Assembly: GCA_044375415.1 (NCBI GenBank)
Contig: JBILMS010000001.1
Location: forward strand, 62,001-126,000
Reading direction: 5' to 3'
Length of the DNA: 64,000 nt
From: JAWXBG01 sp044375415
GTDB taxonomy: Bacteria; Bacteroidota; Bacteroidia; Flavobacteriales_D; Sanyastnellaceae
The notes below the pieces were generated by a model that searched no databases, was not told where the DNA came from, and was given only the letters and a program-made list of their open reading frames with translations. Both the position numbers and the translations under genes were made by a program. Below are positions 1-8,847 of the stretch, piece by piece (position 1 is the first letter of the stretch; the number at the start of each line of letters is the position of its first letter).

Positions 1-341
1 ATTGCGCCGGCGGAAAGCTCCTCCCCGCTTGGAACGAGTTTTTTAGCAAGGTGCGTGATCGTCCAGAATAAAAACAAAATAGTGAAAGATGAACTTAGGA
101 CAGAGAGCATATTGATCATAAATGCCACACTCTCAGGCTCTGTGAAAGCTGCGGATACTCTTGCCAACAACATGAAAAGCGGTGCTCCCGGAGGATGTCC
201 TACTTGCAATTTGTGTGCGGTTGCGATAAACTCACCGCAATCCCAAAAACTGGCCGTTGGCTCTACACACAAGTAGTAGACAATAGTAGCGATCAGGAAT
301 ACAACCCAACCGGTTATAACATTTAATCTGTTGAAATTCAT
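1..341 (-). CDS. DUF2723 / GT117-type membrane protein, 5' end only
   Basis: Only the first ~113 codons lie in the window; the gene runs off the left edge. The ATG is at 339-341 on the minus strand. The protein starts MNFNRLNVITGWVVFLIATI, a first membrane segment, followed by a WDCGEFIATAHKLQVGHPPG-type motif that is the hallmark N-terminus of the Bacteroidota DUF2723 family, and then FMLLARV and a second membrane segment (SSSFTILFLFWTIT). The family comprises large polytopic proteins with a glycosyltransferase (protein O-mannosyltransferase-like) fold; the donor and acceptor here are unknown. The plus-strand reading frame at 55-276 is its shadow. Confidence 0.85.
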   Translation of the reverse strand, partial: MNFNRLNVITGWVVFLIATIVYYLCVEPTASFWDCGEFIATAHKLQVGHPPGAPLFMLLARVSAAFTEPESVAFMINMLSVLSSSFTILFLFWTITHLAKKLVPSGEELSAGA

Positions 342-370
342 AGCTTCTATACCTTATCTTGCTTTAATGG

Positions 371-391
371 CAAGGGCGAATTTAGCCCTTG
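371..391. other. Perfect 7-bp hairpin in the leader of the DUF2723 gene
   Basis: CAAGGGC (371-377) pairs with GCCCTTG (385-391) around a 7-nt loop. It lies about 30 nt upstream of the DUF2723 start at 341, within the 258-nt gap 342-599. No T-tract follows on the minus strand, so it does not look like a terminator; it could be a leader structure or an operator. I see no gene in the rest of this gap. Confidence 0.4.
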
Positions 392-550
392 AGCCGCTGG
401 AAAATTCAGATTTTAGAGGATTTAGCTAAAAATCAGATGTTTTTAAGTTAATTCTCTAGCTTAATATACCTACTATCAGGTCTTTAAAAAATTTCGACAT
501 CAGAAATTCGCTTCTGAAAATTGTTGAAGTAAACCAAAACGGCTAGAATA

Positions 551-579
551 AAAAAGAGCAGGTAGGACCTGCTCTTTTT
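551..579. terminator. Bidirectional intrinsic terminator
   Basis: A 13-bp perfect stem (551-563 with 567-579) whose outer part is A5/T5, so each strand ends in a T-tract. The core is GAGCAGGT/ACCTGCTC. It lies 20 bp past the stop of the T9SS gene on the minus strand and separates it from the DUF2723 gene. Confidence 0.85.
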
Positions 580-599
580 CGTTGACATTTTTAACCGGG

Positions 600-3473
600 T
601 TATCTAACCACTTCTAAAACCTTCGATGAAAGAGTATCGGTGCCTATCAAAACAACCGAATACACTCCGGAAACTAGAGATGAAATATCAATTTGTTTTC
701 CATAACCGTTGATAGAATTTTCCAAAACCAATTTTCCTGTCATGTCGAAAATGCGAACTTGTGCATTTTGCGTTTGACTCAATGAGATATTGATTACCTC
801 ATTGCTTGGGTTCGGGTATAATTCCCATTCTACCATTTCTATTTCGCTAACAGAATCTTCGCAGTCCGAATTAAGACCTATAACCAAGGATCCGCCTTCG
901 TCGCCCTGAATCATTTCGAGAAGGGCTTCCGGAATTTCAATTCCATTGAGGTATGCTTGAACCATAATAAATTCAGCAGATATAGGGAATTCAGTTTCGA
1001 AATCTATTTCGTAGCAACCGTCTGCCAAACAAAATGTGTAGGTCAATTCTTCGGGACATTCCGAACACATGAAGAAACCTTCCAATTCCAATGGGAAATT
1101 TTCATAGTTTAATGTCATATCGAACATATCGGAACCTGCTTCGATGTATGAACTGGTCACCGTAATAGTAACTTCATTATCCGTACATTCTTCCACAATA
1201 CAATCGCCGTTTAAAGAGAAACCAAAACTCGCAAATTGATTCTCTATAACGAGCGGTTGAATAATATCGAGAGGTATTCCATCTGAAGTTGCAAATGTGA
1301 ATAGAGTTTCATACGAGAATTCGCCGGTTGTCATATCCTGGATACCTACGGTATAACAACCGTCCGGCAGACAGAGAGCAGTATCGAAGTAGGAATTGTT
1401 CTCCGAATATTCGTGAACTCCATCGGCAACCGTATTTCCCATTTCATCAAACACAAACCAATTGATGAGATGTGCGCCACCATTAATTTGATAACTATCA
1501 ATTCCCAAAATAACTTCCGTGCATTCGGGTGCTTCACAATCGCTGTTCAAACTCAACAATACAGTGTATCCATAACATAGAAAAGTACTTACACTTTCTG
1601 AAGAAACAACATTCCAATTGTCCGAGAAAAGCACATCAAATGCTTCGGCCATAAAGGGTTCTGTTGAGCAGACATTAAAAACATAACATCCGTTTTCAAG
1701 ACAAAACATGTGGTCGTAGAAAGGATCTTCACCGTTATATTCACTCATGCCTTCGTAGACCACCAATCCATTTTGATTTGCCAATGACCAAGTAACCAGA
1801 TTGGGGCCACCTTCACCTACAAAGCTATCGAGACTAAATCCGACTTCCGTGCATTCGCCGCAACCTTGAAACGTTTCGCACCATTCGTCGGAACAAAGTT
1901 CACCTTCGTACCATGCACAAATTTGGTTGGCTCCGGGCGAGAGGTAAAATGTAGTTATGGATCCAACGTTATAAAATTCTCCATTGATTGACCATTGCAC
2001 ATTCTGAGGATTAGGAACTCCCGTTGCAGAGAGAACGAGTATTTCGCATCCGTCTTCCAACAGACCAATATTCAAATTACAGTTTTCTTCACAACCTAAA
2101 TATATTTCCTCGCAAACCTCAGGGCAACCCTCTGTTTGAAGAGAGTCGGACCAAGCACATATAAATATCCAAGAGTTCGAATACTCTAAAGTAATGGAAG
2201 GAGTCTCCGTTAAGACCTCATAATTTCCCCACCACCACACAAGTGATGCGTCTTGATTTAATCCATCTACTATAAGCGTTACCGTGCCTAGATCGCAATT
2301 ATAGTTCGGTACAATATTCGAAGGACACTCGCTGTTACAATTTACTTCGAGTGTGTAAATAATTGTAACGCCTTCATTACAGAGTTCACTCGTGTAAGAA
2401 GCAGTTACGATGTAAATTCCATCTGATTGAAACGTGTGATCGGCAGAATTACCTGAATTTTCAGATGTTCCATCACCAAAACTCCATGTTACATCAACGA
2501 GTGTACCCGGTATTTGAAATAAATAGGAATCGCAATCCATTTGAGACGCAATGATTTCATTCGGACAATCATTTTCACACGACTCAACAAAAATATTAGT
2601 ACATAACTCTACGCCATCGGGACAAAGCGGGCTTGTGTAATATGCACAAACAGTGTACAAGCCGGGTAACTCATATGTGTGAGAGAAAAAATGACCTCCT
2701 TCAACAGCACCACTTTCATCTCCGGGATACCATGTAACGGCTTCACCCTCTACATAACTTCCTATCTCAAAAATCATCGTTGAGCATGTTTCACCGGGTC
2801 CCGACCATATACTTGTAGGGCAGTCATTGGCACCTAATCCCTCAACAACAATGTCCACACAATAATCGCTTATACAATTGATCACATCATCAATAGTCAC
2901 TACCATTACCATACAAACTGTGTAAACACCATTATCTGCATAGGTATGAACCGGCATGGGACCATCACCATTTGTTCCATCACCAAAAGTCCATGTGAAG
3001 GTGGTGTTTTCAGTATCTACGGGACTGCTGCAATTGTTAATATTCAATACACCATTATAAAAAGATGGTGTAAAGCAAGCTTCGCAAGACGGTTCTTCGA
3101 TAGATGTACAGAAATTATAATTCAATGTATTGGAACCATATTCCAGGACATTTGTCGGATACAAAATTGTTTCTCCCGACATTATCGTCGCAACGAAAAT
3201 GTTTTGGTTGAGAATCGCATTAGCTTCTACATTCAAGTTATAACAACCCGGTTCCAAACAAACGGTTATAGTCTGCTGGAACATAAAGGTGCTAAACATA
3301 ACTGTTCCGCCCGGCACAACCGTATTATTATCTAAGTCGTCAATTCCCCAAGTAACACTTGTAGGACCTTCATTCATAACGTAGGAGAAAATTTGGATCG
3401 TATAATTCTCACACTGAGCTGACGAGAATAATGCGGAAAATAGAACCGAAGAAAGAAGTAAAAATTTGCGCAT
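600..3473 (-). CDS. Secreted PKD-repeat protein with T9SS type A sorting domain
   Basis: I place the start at 3473 (957 aa): the frame is open to 3587, but MRKFLLLSSVLFSALFSSAQ is a clean signal peptide. The mature part has PKD-like repeats (FGDGT...HTY..GVYTV patterns) over about residues 160-550 and four copies of another module with a C-terminal CLxxGCY signature, one just after the signal peptide and three between about residues 570 and 870. The last ~80 residues (WELYPNPSNEVINISL ... GKLVLE ... GVYSVVL) are a type A T9SS domain, so export by T9SS and surface attachment are expected. It is Cys- and acid-rich. Ligand unknown; an adhesin or surface structural role is inferred. Confidence 0.85.
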   Translation of the reverse strand: MRKFLLLSSVLFSALFSSAQCENYTIQIFSYVMNEGPTSVTWGIDDLDNNTVVPGGTVMFSTFMFQQTITVCLEPGCYNLNVEANAILNQNIFVATIMSGETILYPTNVLEYGSNTLNYNFCTSIEEPSCEACFTPSFYNGVLNINNCSSPVDTENTTFTWTFGDGTNGDGPMPVHTYADNGVYTVCMVMVVTIDDVINCISDYCVDIVVEGLGANDCPTSIWSGPGETCSTMIFEIGSYVEGEAVTWYPGDESGAVEGGHFFSHTYELPGLYTVCAYYTSPLCPDGVELCTNIFVESCENDCPNEIIASQMDCDSYLFQIPGTLVDVTWSFGDGTSENSGNSADHTFQSDGIYIVTASYTSELCNEGVTIIYTLEVNCNSECPSNIVPNYNCDLGTVTLIVDGLNQDASLVWWWGNYEVLTETPSITLEYSNSWIFICAWSDSLQTEGCPEVCEEIYLGCEENCNLNIGLLEDGCEILVLSATGVPNPQNVQWSINGEFYNVGSITTFYLSPGANQICAWYEGELCSDEWCETFQGCGECTEVGFSLDSFVGEGGPNLVTWSLANQNGLVVYEGMSEYNGEDPFYDHMFCLENGCYVFNVCSTEPFMAEAFDVLFSDNWNVVSSESVSTFLCYGYTVLLSLNSDCEAPECTEVILGIDSYQINGGAHLINWFVFDEMGNTVADGVHEYSENNSYFDTALCLPDGCYTVGIQDMTTGEFSYETLFTFATSDGIPLDIIQPLVIENQFASFGFSLNGDCIVEECTDNEVTITVTSSYIEAGSDMFDMTLNYENFPLELEGFFMCSECPEELTYTFCLADGCYEIDFETEFPISAEFIMVQAYLNGIEIPEALLEMIQGDEGGSLVIGLNSDCEDSVSEIEMVEWELYPNPSNEVINISLSQTQNAQVRIFDMTGKLVLENSINGYGKQIDISSLVSGVYSVVLIGTDTLSSKVLEVVR

Positions 3474-3590
3474 GTACAAAAAGATTAATGAAGGTTTATC
3501 GCTCAATAGAGCGCACAATTCGAAGACCGTTAAGGATGCAAAAGGTTGCAGGGAGGCTAATATGAGGACAACTCGAGGTGATGTCAAACC

Positions 3591-4118
3591 CTATACAAAT
3601 CGAGGGTCACTTTCCATCACGGCACCGCATTTGGAGCAAGTTCTTTTCTCAATGTCGCCATAAAAATCGCGAAATCTGGGTAAAAAATCCAGTTCGATAT
3701 TATGCAAAACAAAGCGGTATTCATGCAGTTTCGTATTACAGTTTTCGCAATACCACTGCAATCCATCTTCCATTTCTCGGTCGTCTCGTTTGCACTCAAT
3801 GACCAAACCTACCGTATCTGCGCCTCTTCTAGGTTGGTGAGGAACACCCGCCGGCAGCATAAACATTTCGCCTTCTTTAATTGGGATAGTCACCGCCTTA
3901 CCATCTTCTTGAATACCCACTTCAATATCGCCCTCTACTTGGTAAAACAATTCTTCGGTTTCATTAAAATGATAGTCCTTTCGAGCATTGGGGCCACCCA
4001 CAATCATGACAATGAAATCACCTGCATCTTTATACAAATTTTTGTTGCCAACTGGTGGTTTTAATAGATCGCGGTTGTCTTCGATCCACTGTTTGAGGTT
4101 AAAGGGTCTTCTGATCAT
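3591..4118 (-). CDS. nbaC: 3-hydroxyanthranilate 3,4-dioxygenase
   Basis: A 175-aa cupin that opens the ring of 3-hydroxyanthranilate with O2 in the kynurenine route (tryptophan breakdown or quinolinate/NAD supply). Iron ligands are visible as His50, Glu56 and His94. The C-terminal rubredoxin-like site of the bacterial form is intact: Cys124/Cys127 and Cys161/Cys164. Length and spacing match the bacterial enzyme rather than the longer animal one. No other kynurenine gene lies in the window. It is upstream of and co-directional with the PKD-T9SS gene, 117 bp away, with no obvious functional link. Confidence 0.93.
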   Translation of the reverse strand: MIRRPFNLKQWIEDNRDLLKPPVGNKNLYKDAGDFIVMIVGGPNARKDYHFNETEELFYQVEGDIEVGIQEDGKAVTIPIKEGEMFMLPAGVPHQPRRGADTVGLVIECKRDDREMEDGLQWYCENCNTKLHEYRFVLHNIELDFLPRFRDFYGDIEKRTCSKCGAVMESDPRFV

Positions 4119-4245
4119 AGTTTGCTTGTGAAGTAGCCCGCAAATTACATAAATCGCGTTTACTGATCACCTCTATACAAAAAAAGTAGACTGATTGTCA
4201 TCATTGCGAAAATTTGGAATTATTAGTGTGAACCAAGACGAGAGG

Positions 4246-4253
4246 TATATTTG
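4246..4253 (+). promoter_or_regulatory. -7 box TATATTTG for the first PAS-like gene
   Basis: Exact match to the Bacteroidota -7 consensus TAnnTTTG, ending 22 nt before the ATG at 4276. No clear TTG is found at the usual -33 spacing. Confidence 0.5.
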
Positions 4254-4275
4254 TCCGAACTGAAAACTGAAAACA

Positions 4276-5436
4276 ATGACTAATGCAATGCCAACGCCAT
4301 GTATGAACGCGCACGAATCAGAAAATGAAAAGAATCGTCAGGGTCGAATCCGCTTTCCCGGTTGGAGGCAGTTAACCGATTACATTAACGATTCCTTCGA
4401 AATGCAAGTGCGGGAGGGCAACTATTCTATTCAATCCTCTACACATCAATGTTTAAAAACTATCGACAAGGTTCGAAAAAAAATGAGCTCTGAGGGTGAG
4501 CATCTCTTACCTGAACTAGCCCATCAATGGGTAAAAAACGCCCGAGGCAGATATCAAAAAGGCAGTGACATGAATTCGGTCATGAAAGCCCTGAGAAATA
4601 TTGAACTGGGAAGTACCGAGTTTTTTTCGGTCTACGATGTATTAAGCAACGAACATGTTCTGGTGGATGATCGAGTAGAACAAATTTTGGGTATACCGAA
4701 AGAGCACTTTAATGTAAGATCACTCACCGGGTATGATGCCTCTTGGCCTTTACATCATCCGGAGGACATTCATCACTTTGTTCGTTTGGCAACCATCGCA
4801 TATATGATCGGATGTTTGCCAGGATTTGAATGGCGGGCCAATCAAGATTACTTCAGGGCTAATATTCGCATTGGCACCTCTATGAGTCATATACCGGCAC
4901 TTCGAGAAGCCAAATATGTTATGGCAGAATTAAAGATTTATATGAGCCATGAGATTGTCGACGGGGAAGAGTTTTTACCCATATTCCACCTCGATCGTTG
5001 GACTATTTATGAAGCATCAGAATTTCAGGGAATAAAACCGTATTTCTCCTCCGGCTTGACTCAAAGTTCATACATGAACGCTTACCTTTTCTTGCTGCAC
5101 GCCCATCTGCTCGACATATCACCCAAATATATTTTGATGATGCATGAGCGTTCCAAACATGATCGGTATAAAGCCATTGCCAAATCCTTAAATGATCAAG
5201 TATTCAATTATACGGGAATAGATCTGGGTTTTGAAGAATCTCAAGTGGCAAACTACTTTTCGAAAACGATTCGGCAGAAAATGGGAACTCTCGAACAGAT
5301 TTGGGATCGAAAAAAAGAGGTAACGATTCCGGAAGGAGATCTGCAGGCAGTGGAAATTGCACGTAAATTAGGACTTCTTCCTATCCCTCCTTTGGTTTTA
5401 GAAGCCATTTACCGACACATCGATCCGAATCATTAA
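4276..5436 (+). CDS. PAS-like sensor protein, paralogue 1 (function unknown)
   Basis: 386 aa, no signal peptide or membrane segment, so cytoplasmic. The core (about residues 108-215) has the look of a PAS_3 fold: LGSTEFFSVYDVLSNEHVLV, then ILGIPKEHF, PLHHPEDI and FEWRANQDYFRANIRIGTS, resembling the sensory half of flavobacterial PAS-LuxR regulators. No LuxR helix-turn-helix, kinase or GGDEF output follows; the C-terminal ~170 residues are unfamiliar and end in a conserved ANYFSKTIR segment and a helical tail. A close paralogue follows at 5560 and a receiver protein at 6790, suggesting a local signalling module. I do not recognise the family by name. Confidence 0.6.
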   Translation: MTNAMPTPCMNAHESENEKNRQGRIRFPGWRQLTDYINDSFEMQVREGNYSIQSSTHQCLKTIDKVRKKMSSEGEHLLPELAHQWVKNARGRYQKGSDMNSVMKALRNIELGSTEFFSVYDVLSNEHVLVDDRVEQILGIPKEHFNVRSLTGYDASWPLHHPEDIHHFVRLATIAYMIGCLPGFEWRANQDYFRANIRIGTSMSHIPALREAKYVMAELKIYMSHEIVDGEEFLPIFHLDRWTIYEASEFQGIKPYFSSGLTQSSYMNAYLFLLHAHLLDISPKYILMMHERSKHDRYKAIAKSLNDQVFNYTGIDLGFEESQVANYFSKTIRQKMGTLEQIWDRKKEVTIPEGDLQAVEIARKLGLLPIPPLVLEAIYRHIDPNH

Positions 5437-5559
5437 GAATATCCGGAAATTAGTATTTCCAGCGAGAAAAACAAACTTTTCCAAATTTTGGCGAAAAGAG
5501 CGGAAGTGGTTTTGGTTACTTACATTCGTAATAAAGTTTACGCAAAGCCTTAATCAACC

Positions 5560-6717
5560 ATGAACGCCGAAGACAAATTCCACCCGTATCGGGTACTGAC
5601 CAAAGAGCGCGTACAAACGCCTGTACAGCGAAAGCTAAATTTCCCCAGTTGGAAACACTTGTTAATGGCGCTCACCCAAGATTTTGAAGAACAAATTCCC
5701 AACCCGACCGGACGATTAGGGAAAAAAATTCTGGATTATTGTAAGCTGATTGATAATGGCCGAAACAAAATCATAACCGATGGCGTGCGTTACTACCCTG
5801 AGTTTGCCTACGAATCGATCATTAAAGGCTCAGGAAAATATACCGCAGGTGTTTCAGTAGACAAAATAATGTCCTCCATCGATTCAGTCGAATTGGGCAA
5901 CAACGAATTTTATTCTGTATTCGATGCTATTTGCAACGAACATGTTTTGATAGATAGCAAAATGCAAAAGGTCTTAGGCATACCTCAAGATAAGTTCACC
6001 ATGCGGGCCTTATGCGGTATGGATCCCGACAACCCTTTGCACCATCCCGAAGATGCAAGCCATGCATTGCGTTTCGCATTGATCGCTTATTTGATCCTGG
6101 GATTGCCGGATTTCGAATGGAAAGCACACAAAGATTATTACCGTGCCCGTTTTAGAATAGGAACATCTCAAAGTCTCGACCCCGTGATTCGCAAGGCCGG
6201 TTATGTTATGGTCGAAAAAAGAGCTTACCTCAGTCATGATTTCATACAAACTGAGGATTTTTTACCAACCCGCCACTTCGATCGTTGGATTGTTTATGAC
6301 GCGTCGGAATTTGACGGTATTAAACCCTACTTCTCTTCAGACCCTCTTCAATCTGAATTCCGGAATTGCTATTGGTTTTTGCTGCATGCTTACTTAATCG
6401 GACTTTCTCCAAAATATCTGCTCTTTTTAAATGAGCGAATTGGTCACGACCGCAACAAGTCGGTTGCTCATGCATTAAATCAAAAAGGCGCAAGCTTTCT
6501 CAGAACAAAGACTGCTTTCGATGAAATTCAAATTGGCAATTATTTCGCGAAGACCATTCGGCCAAAACTGTCAGAAGCCATGGTAATTTGGAATAAACAA
6601 AAGCCGAATTTTATTATATCGAGCGACCAGGAGGCTGTTGACATGGCGAAAATGTTGGGTCTGTTACCTCTACCGGAGAAAATTGAAGAGCTGATTTTCC
6701 GAAACATCAGCTCGTAA
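5560..6717 (+). CDS. PAS-like sensor protein, paralogue 2 (function unknown)
   Basis: 385 aa, alignable with the 4276 protein end to end with almost no gaps in the core, where about half the residues are identical by eye: LGNNEFYSVFDAICNEHVLI, VLGIPQDKF, PLHHPED, FEWKAHKDYYRARFRIGTS, DRWIVYDASEF, GIKPYFSS and HDRNKSVA. The N-terminal NFPSWKHL matches RFPGWRQL of its partner. The 123-bp gap between the two genes allows separate transcription. Tandem duplication is the simplest origin. The conserved His, Asp and Trp positions could bind a ligand or partner, but nothing in the sequence says which. Confidence 0.6.
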   Translation: MNAEDKFHPYRVLTKERVQTPVQRKLNFPSWKHLLMALTQDFEEQIPNPTGRLGKKILDYCKLIDNGRNKIITDGVRYYPEFAYESIIKGSGKYTAGVSVDKIMSSIDSVELGNNEFYSVFDAICNEHVLIDSKMQKVLGIPQDKFTMRALCGMDPDNPLHHPEDASHALRFALIAYLILGLPDFEWKAHKDYYRARFRIGTSQSLDPVIRKAGYVMVEKRAYLSHDFIQTEDFLPTRHFDRWIVYDASEFDGIKPYFSSDPLQSEFRNCYWFLLHAYLIGLSPKYLLFLNERIGHDRNKSVAHALNQKGASFLRTKTAFDEIQIGNYFAKTIRPKLSEAMVIWNKQKPNFIISSDQEAVDMAKMLGLLPLPEKIEELIFRNISS

Positions 6718-6789
6718 CATCTTGTTTATAAGGTATTTAAAATGTCAGACAACTCGATTGTAACCTCTCGATAGAAGGGTCGTACAAAT

Positions 6790-7317
6790 ATGCCTGACAA
6801 AATACCTAACAATATGACCCTAGGAATGCCCGTACCCCAGATCCCCGAAATGGATCCAAATGTCAAACCCCGCGTTTTGTACCTCGATGATGATCAAGGA
6901 AATCTTGACTCTTTTCGTGCAAACTTTCGCGAACAGTTCGAAATATATTTGGCCGCAAGTCCGGTGGATGCATACAATATGATTGATTCAGAACAAATCA
7001 ATATTGTAATTGCAGATCATAATATGCCTGGTATGTCCGGAGTGGAATTCCTCGAATCCGTTTCAAAAGACTATCCCTCAGTACAGCGTATATTACTCAC
7101 GGGACATACCGAGATGGTGCCCATTGTAGAAGCTGTAAACAAAGGAAAAGTATTTCGAATACTCACGAAACCTTTCAATATGAGAGAAATTTCGACGATG
7201 GTGATTGAAGCGTGGAATCAATTTAGAGAGATGACTGCTCAGCAGGCCATGATCCAACATTTGACCAGACAAAATCAACAATTCGAATTTATACTTCGAC
7301 AGCGATTGCTTTCGTAA
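6790..7317 (+). CDS. Stand-alone response regulator receiver protein
   Basis: 175 aa. A CheY-like receiver domain spans about residues 27-145: acidic pocket Asp33-Asp35, phospho-acceptor Asp76 in VIADHNMPG, Thr104 in LLTGHTE and Lys127 in LTKPF are all present, so phosphorylation should work. The sequence resembles receivers of RpfG-type proteins, but no HD-GYP, DNA-binding or other output domain follows; only a ~35-residue helical, Gln-rich tail. It lies 72 bp after the second PAS-like gene on the same strand. No histidine kinase is encoded nearby, so the phosphodonor must come from elsewhere. Confidence 0.85.
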   Translation: MPDKIPNNMTLGMPVPQIPEMDPNVKPRVLYLDDDQGNLDSFRANFREQFEIYLAASPVDAYNMIDSEQINIVIADHNMPGMSGVEFLESVSKDYPSVQRILLTGHTEMVPIVEAVNKGKVFRILTKPFNMREISTMVIEAWNQFREMTAQQAMIQHLTRQNQQFEFILRQRLLS

Positions 7318-7324
7318 ATACCGA

Positions 7325-7873
7325 TCAGTTCAAGTTGAAATGCTCTTCACCCTGTTTCATGATTCTGTAATGATATGAGAGGCGTGCCAAGAGATTTGAA
7401 AAAGTTTTCATGGCCGCCTCTGTTTCGTTATTCACCGGCTCCTTCCGAAGTCTGAGCAACATTAAACCGTATAAGGCTACAAAACAAGCTTCGATTTCAT
7501 TCGAAGATTTCTCTCCGGATTTCTCCATGTATGCCTCAATATTCGGTTTGGCCGTTCGATACAATTCCAGGTAGGTTTTCTCGCAAATGATATTTACGAG
7601 GGTGTTATGCAAATAGAACAACTCGAAAAGGATTTCATGCACCTCATTGATATGACCACGCTTTTCAACCCTTTCACTTTTCATGGTTTCCATAAGTTCG
7701 GTAAACCACTGCCTTTCATCTGTGTAGGCTTTATCGTCCGGAGTGTATGAACGGATAAAATCCTCGAGTGATTGCTGATCAAAATAAACAGCTCTCACCA
7801 AATCTTCCATTTGCCATACAAACAATACATACTCCGCTACATTTTGCTGGAGTTTTTGTTTAGCGATCGTCAT
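7325..7873 (-). CDS. DUF4924 family protein
   Basis: 182 aa, all helical, no signal peptide. The N-terminus (IAKQKLQQNVAEYVLFVWQM followed by EDLVRA) matches the Bacteroidota DUF4924 family, whose function is not known. The ATG overlaps the stop of the OmpH-like gene by 4 bp (ATGA at 7870-7873), so it is the last gene of an operon 8532-8777 > 7870-8535 > 7325-7873 with translational coupling. Confidence 0.75.
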   Translation of the reverse strand: MTIAKQKLQQNVAEYVLFVWQMEDLVRAVYFDQQSLEDFIRSYTPDDKAYTDERQWFTELMETMKSERVEKRGHINEVHEILFELFYLHNTLVNIICEKTYLELYRTAKPNIEAYMEKSGEKSSNEIEACFVALYGLMLLRLRKEPVNNETEAAMKTFSNLLARLSYHYRIMKQGEEHFNLN

Positions 7874-8535
7874 TCCTTCTCCTTTTCTTTTTCTTTCTCT
7901 TCTGCGTATTCTTTATTGAGACCTTGAAGCACTTCATCGGTTACATCATACGCAGGGCTTCCGTAGAGGATGGTTCGAAATGCCGGATCGAAACTGAGTA
8001 TGTAGTCGATACCTTTTGTCCCTACATATCGTTTCAGAAAGTCATCAATTTTGTCGGCTACCTCAGTTTGCAATTTTTCTCCGCTCTTTTGCAGGTTCGC
8101 AGATTCGACTTGCTGAAGGCTGTCTAACTCAACTTTTAGCTTATAGACGCTTTCTTCCAACACCGCCAAATCCTGCTCGCTTATGGAAGGATTATTCTGC
8201 ACGTACGTTTGTATTTCATCCACTTTCTTCTGGCGCAAATCTCTCTCTTTAGCCAATTTATTGTCGGAACTGCGCATTTTTTTGGTAAAAACCTCATTTT
8301 GATCAATCAGCATTTGATACTCCTCGCTGATTCTCAGGCTATTTACAAAAGCCACAATAGGCGCTGCTACTTTGGACGTGTCGGCAAATGCAGACGCGCG
8401 CGGCACTTCACTTACAGCGACAGATGGCACTTCGGCTTCGCTGCTTTTACCTTTTCGAAGAAAGAGAAAAATAACTGCAATCACCAAGAGGAGATTGATC
8501 AGTAGTGATATTCGAATTAAGTTCGTATTGCTCAT
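7870..8535 (-). CDS. OmpH/Skp-like periplasmic chaperone
   Basis: 221 aa. Residues ~8-28 form a membrane anchor (ISLLINLLLVIAVIFLFL) followed by KGK, then a linker and a long coiled coil (about residues 70-165) with the OmpH-family layout (IAFVN-like strand AFVNSLRI, charged helices, then FLKRYVGTKGIDYILSF). OmpH/Skp proteins escort outer-membrane proteins through the periplasm; this one appears tethered to the inner membrane rather than released. The C-terminus ends in an odd run of alternating EKEKEKEKE. It overlaps both neighbours by 4 bp. Confidence 0.75.
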   Translation of the reverse strand: MSNTNLIRISLLINLLLVIAVIFLFLRKGKSSEAEVPSVAVSEVPRASAFADTSKVAAPIVAFVNSLRISEEYQMLIDQNEVFTKKMRSSDNKLAKERDLRQKKVDEIQTYVQNNPSISEQDLAVLEESVYKLKVELDSLQQVESANLQKSGEKLQTEVADKIDDFLKRYVGTKGIDYILSFDPAFRTILYGSPAYDVTDEVLQGLNKEYAEEKEKEKEKE

Positions 8536-8777
8536 TGGTTGGATTGCTGAAAGGATTTTGAAAGATTCGTTTGCATTTGTTGAAACTGAAGGTACGCCTC
8601 GTTTAAAAAATCATCCGTAACCATTTTTCTAATTTGCTCAATACCCGTTACACTATCGTGGTTAACTTTAAAAGATTGTTTCAATTGTCCCCATTCGAGT
8701 TCAATGATGTACTTTTCATTCCACGAAAAAACGGAAATTCTGCAGTGCGGATGAGAAATATTCTCGAGTAACCTCAT
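8532..8777 (-). CDS. Small conserved-looking protein (81 aa), unknown
   Basis: The open frame extends to 8975, but that would overlap the divergent gene at 8848. The ATG at 8777 (MRLLENISHPHCRISVFSWN) leaves an 81-aa protein and has a -7 box 13 nt upstream. It has no signal peptide; IIELEWGQLKQSFKV suggests a small beta-rich cytoplasmic protein, with a Gln-rich helical end. First gene of the operon with the OmpH-like and DUF4924 genes (4-bp overlap with the former). Function not recognised. Confidence 0.65.
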   Translation of the reverse strand: MRLLENISHPHCRISVFSWNEKYIIELEWGQLKQSFKVNHDSVTGIEQIRKMVTDDFLNEAYLQFQQMQTNLSKSFQQSNQ

Positions 8778-8790
8778 GAAAATTTTTGTG

Positions 8791-8798
8791 CAAAGATA
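8791..8798 (-). promoter_or_regulatory. -7 box for the 8777 operon
   Basis: On the minus strand TATCTTTG (CAAAGATA on plus), an exact TAnnTTTG match 13 nt before the ATG at 8777. It supports the short start of the 81-aa gene. No clear -33 TTG is seen. Confidence 0.45.
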
Positions 8799-8847
8799 GA
8801 ACTCACGATACAGGACTGACATCATGCTTTTAAACAGGTAGGAAAAA

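Noticed and set aside
55..276. Plus-strand 73-aa open frame at the left edge
   Set aside because: It is antisense to the strongly recognisable DUF2723 N-terminus on the minus strand.
3474..3587. Longer N-terminus of the PKD-T9SS protein
   Set aside because: The extra 38 residues precede a complete signal peptide; Met at 3473 is the better start.
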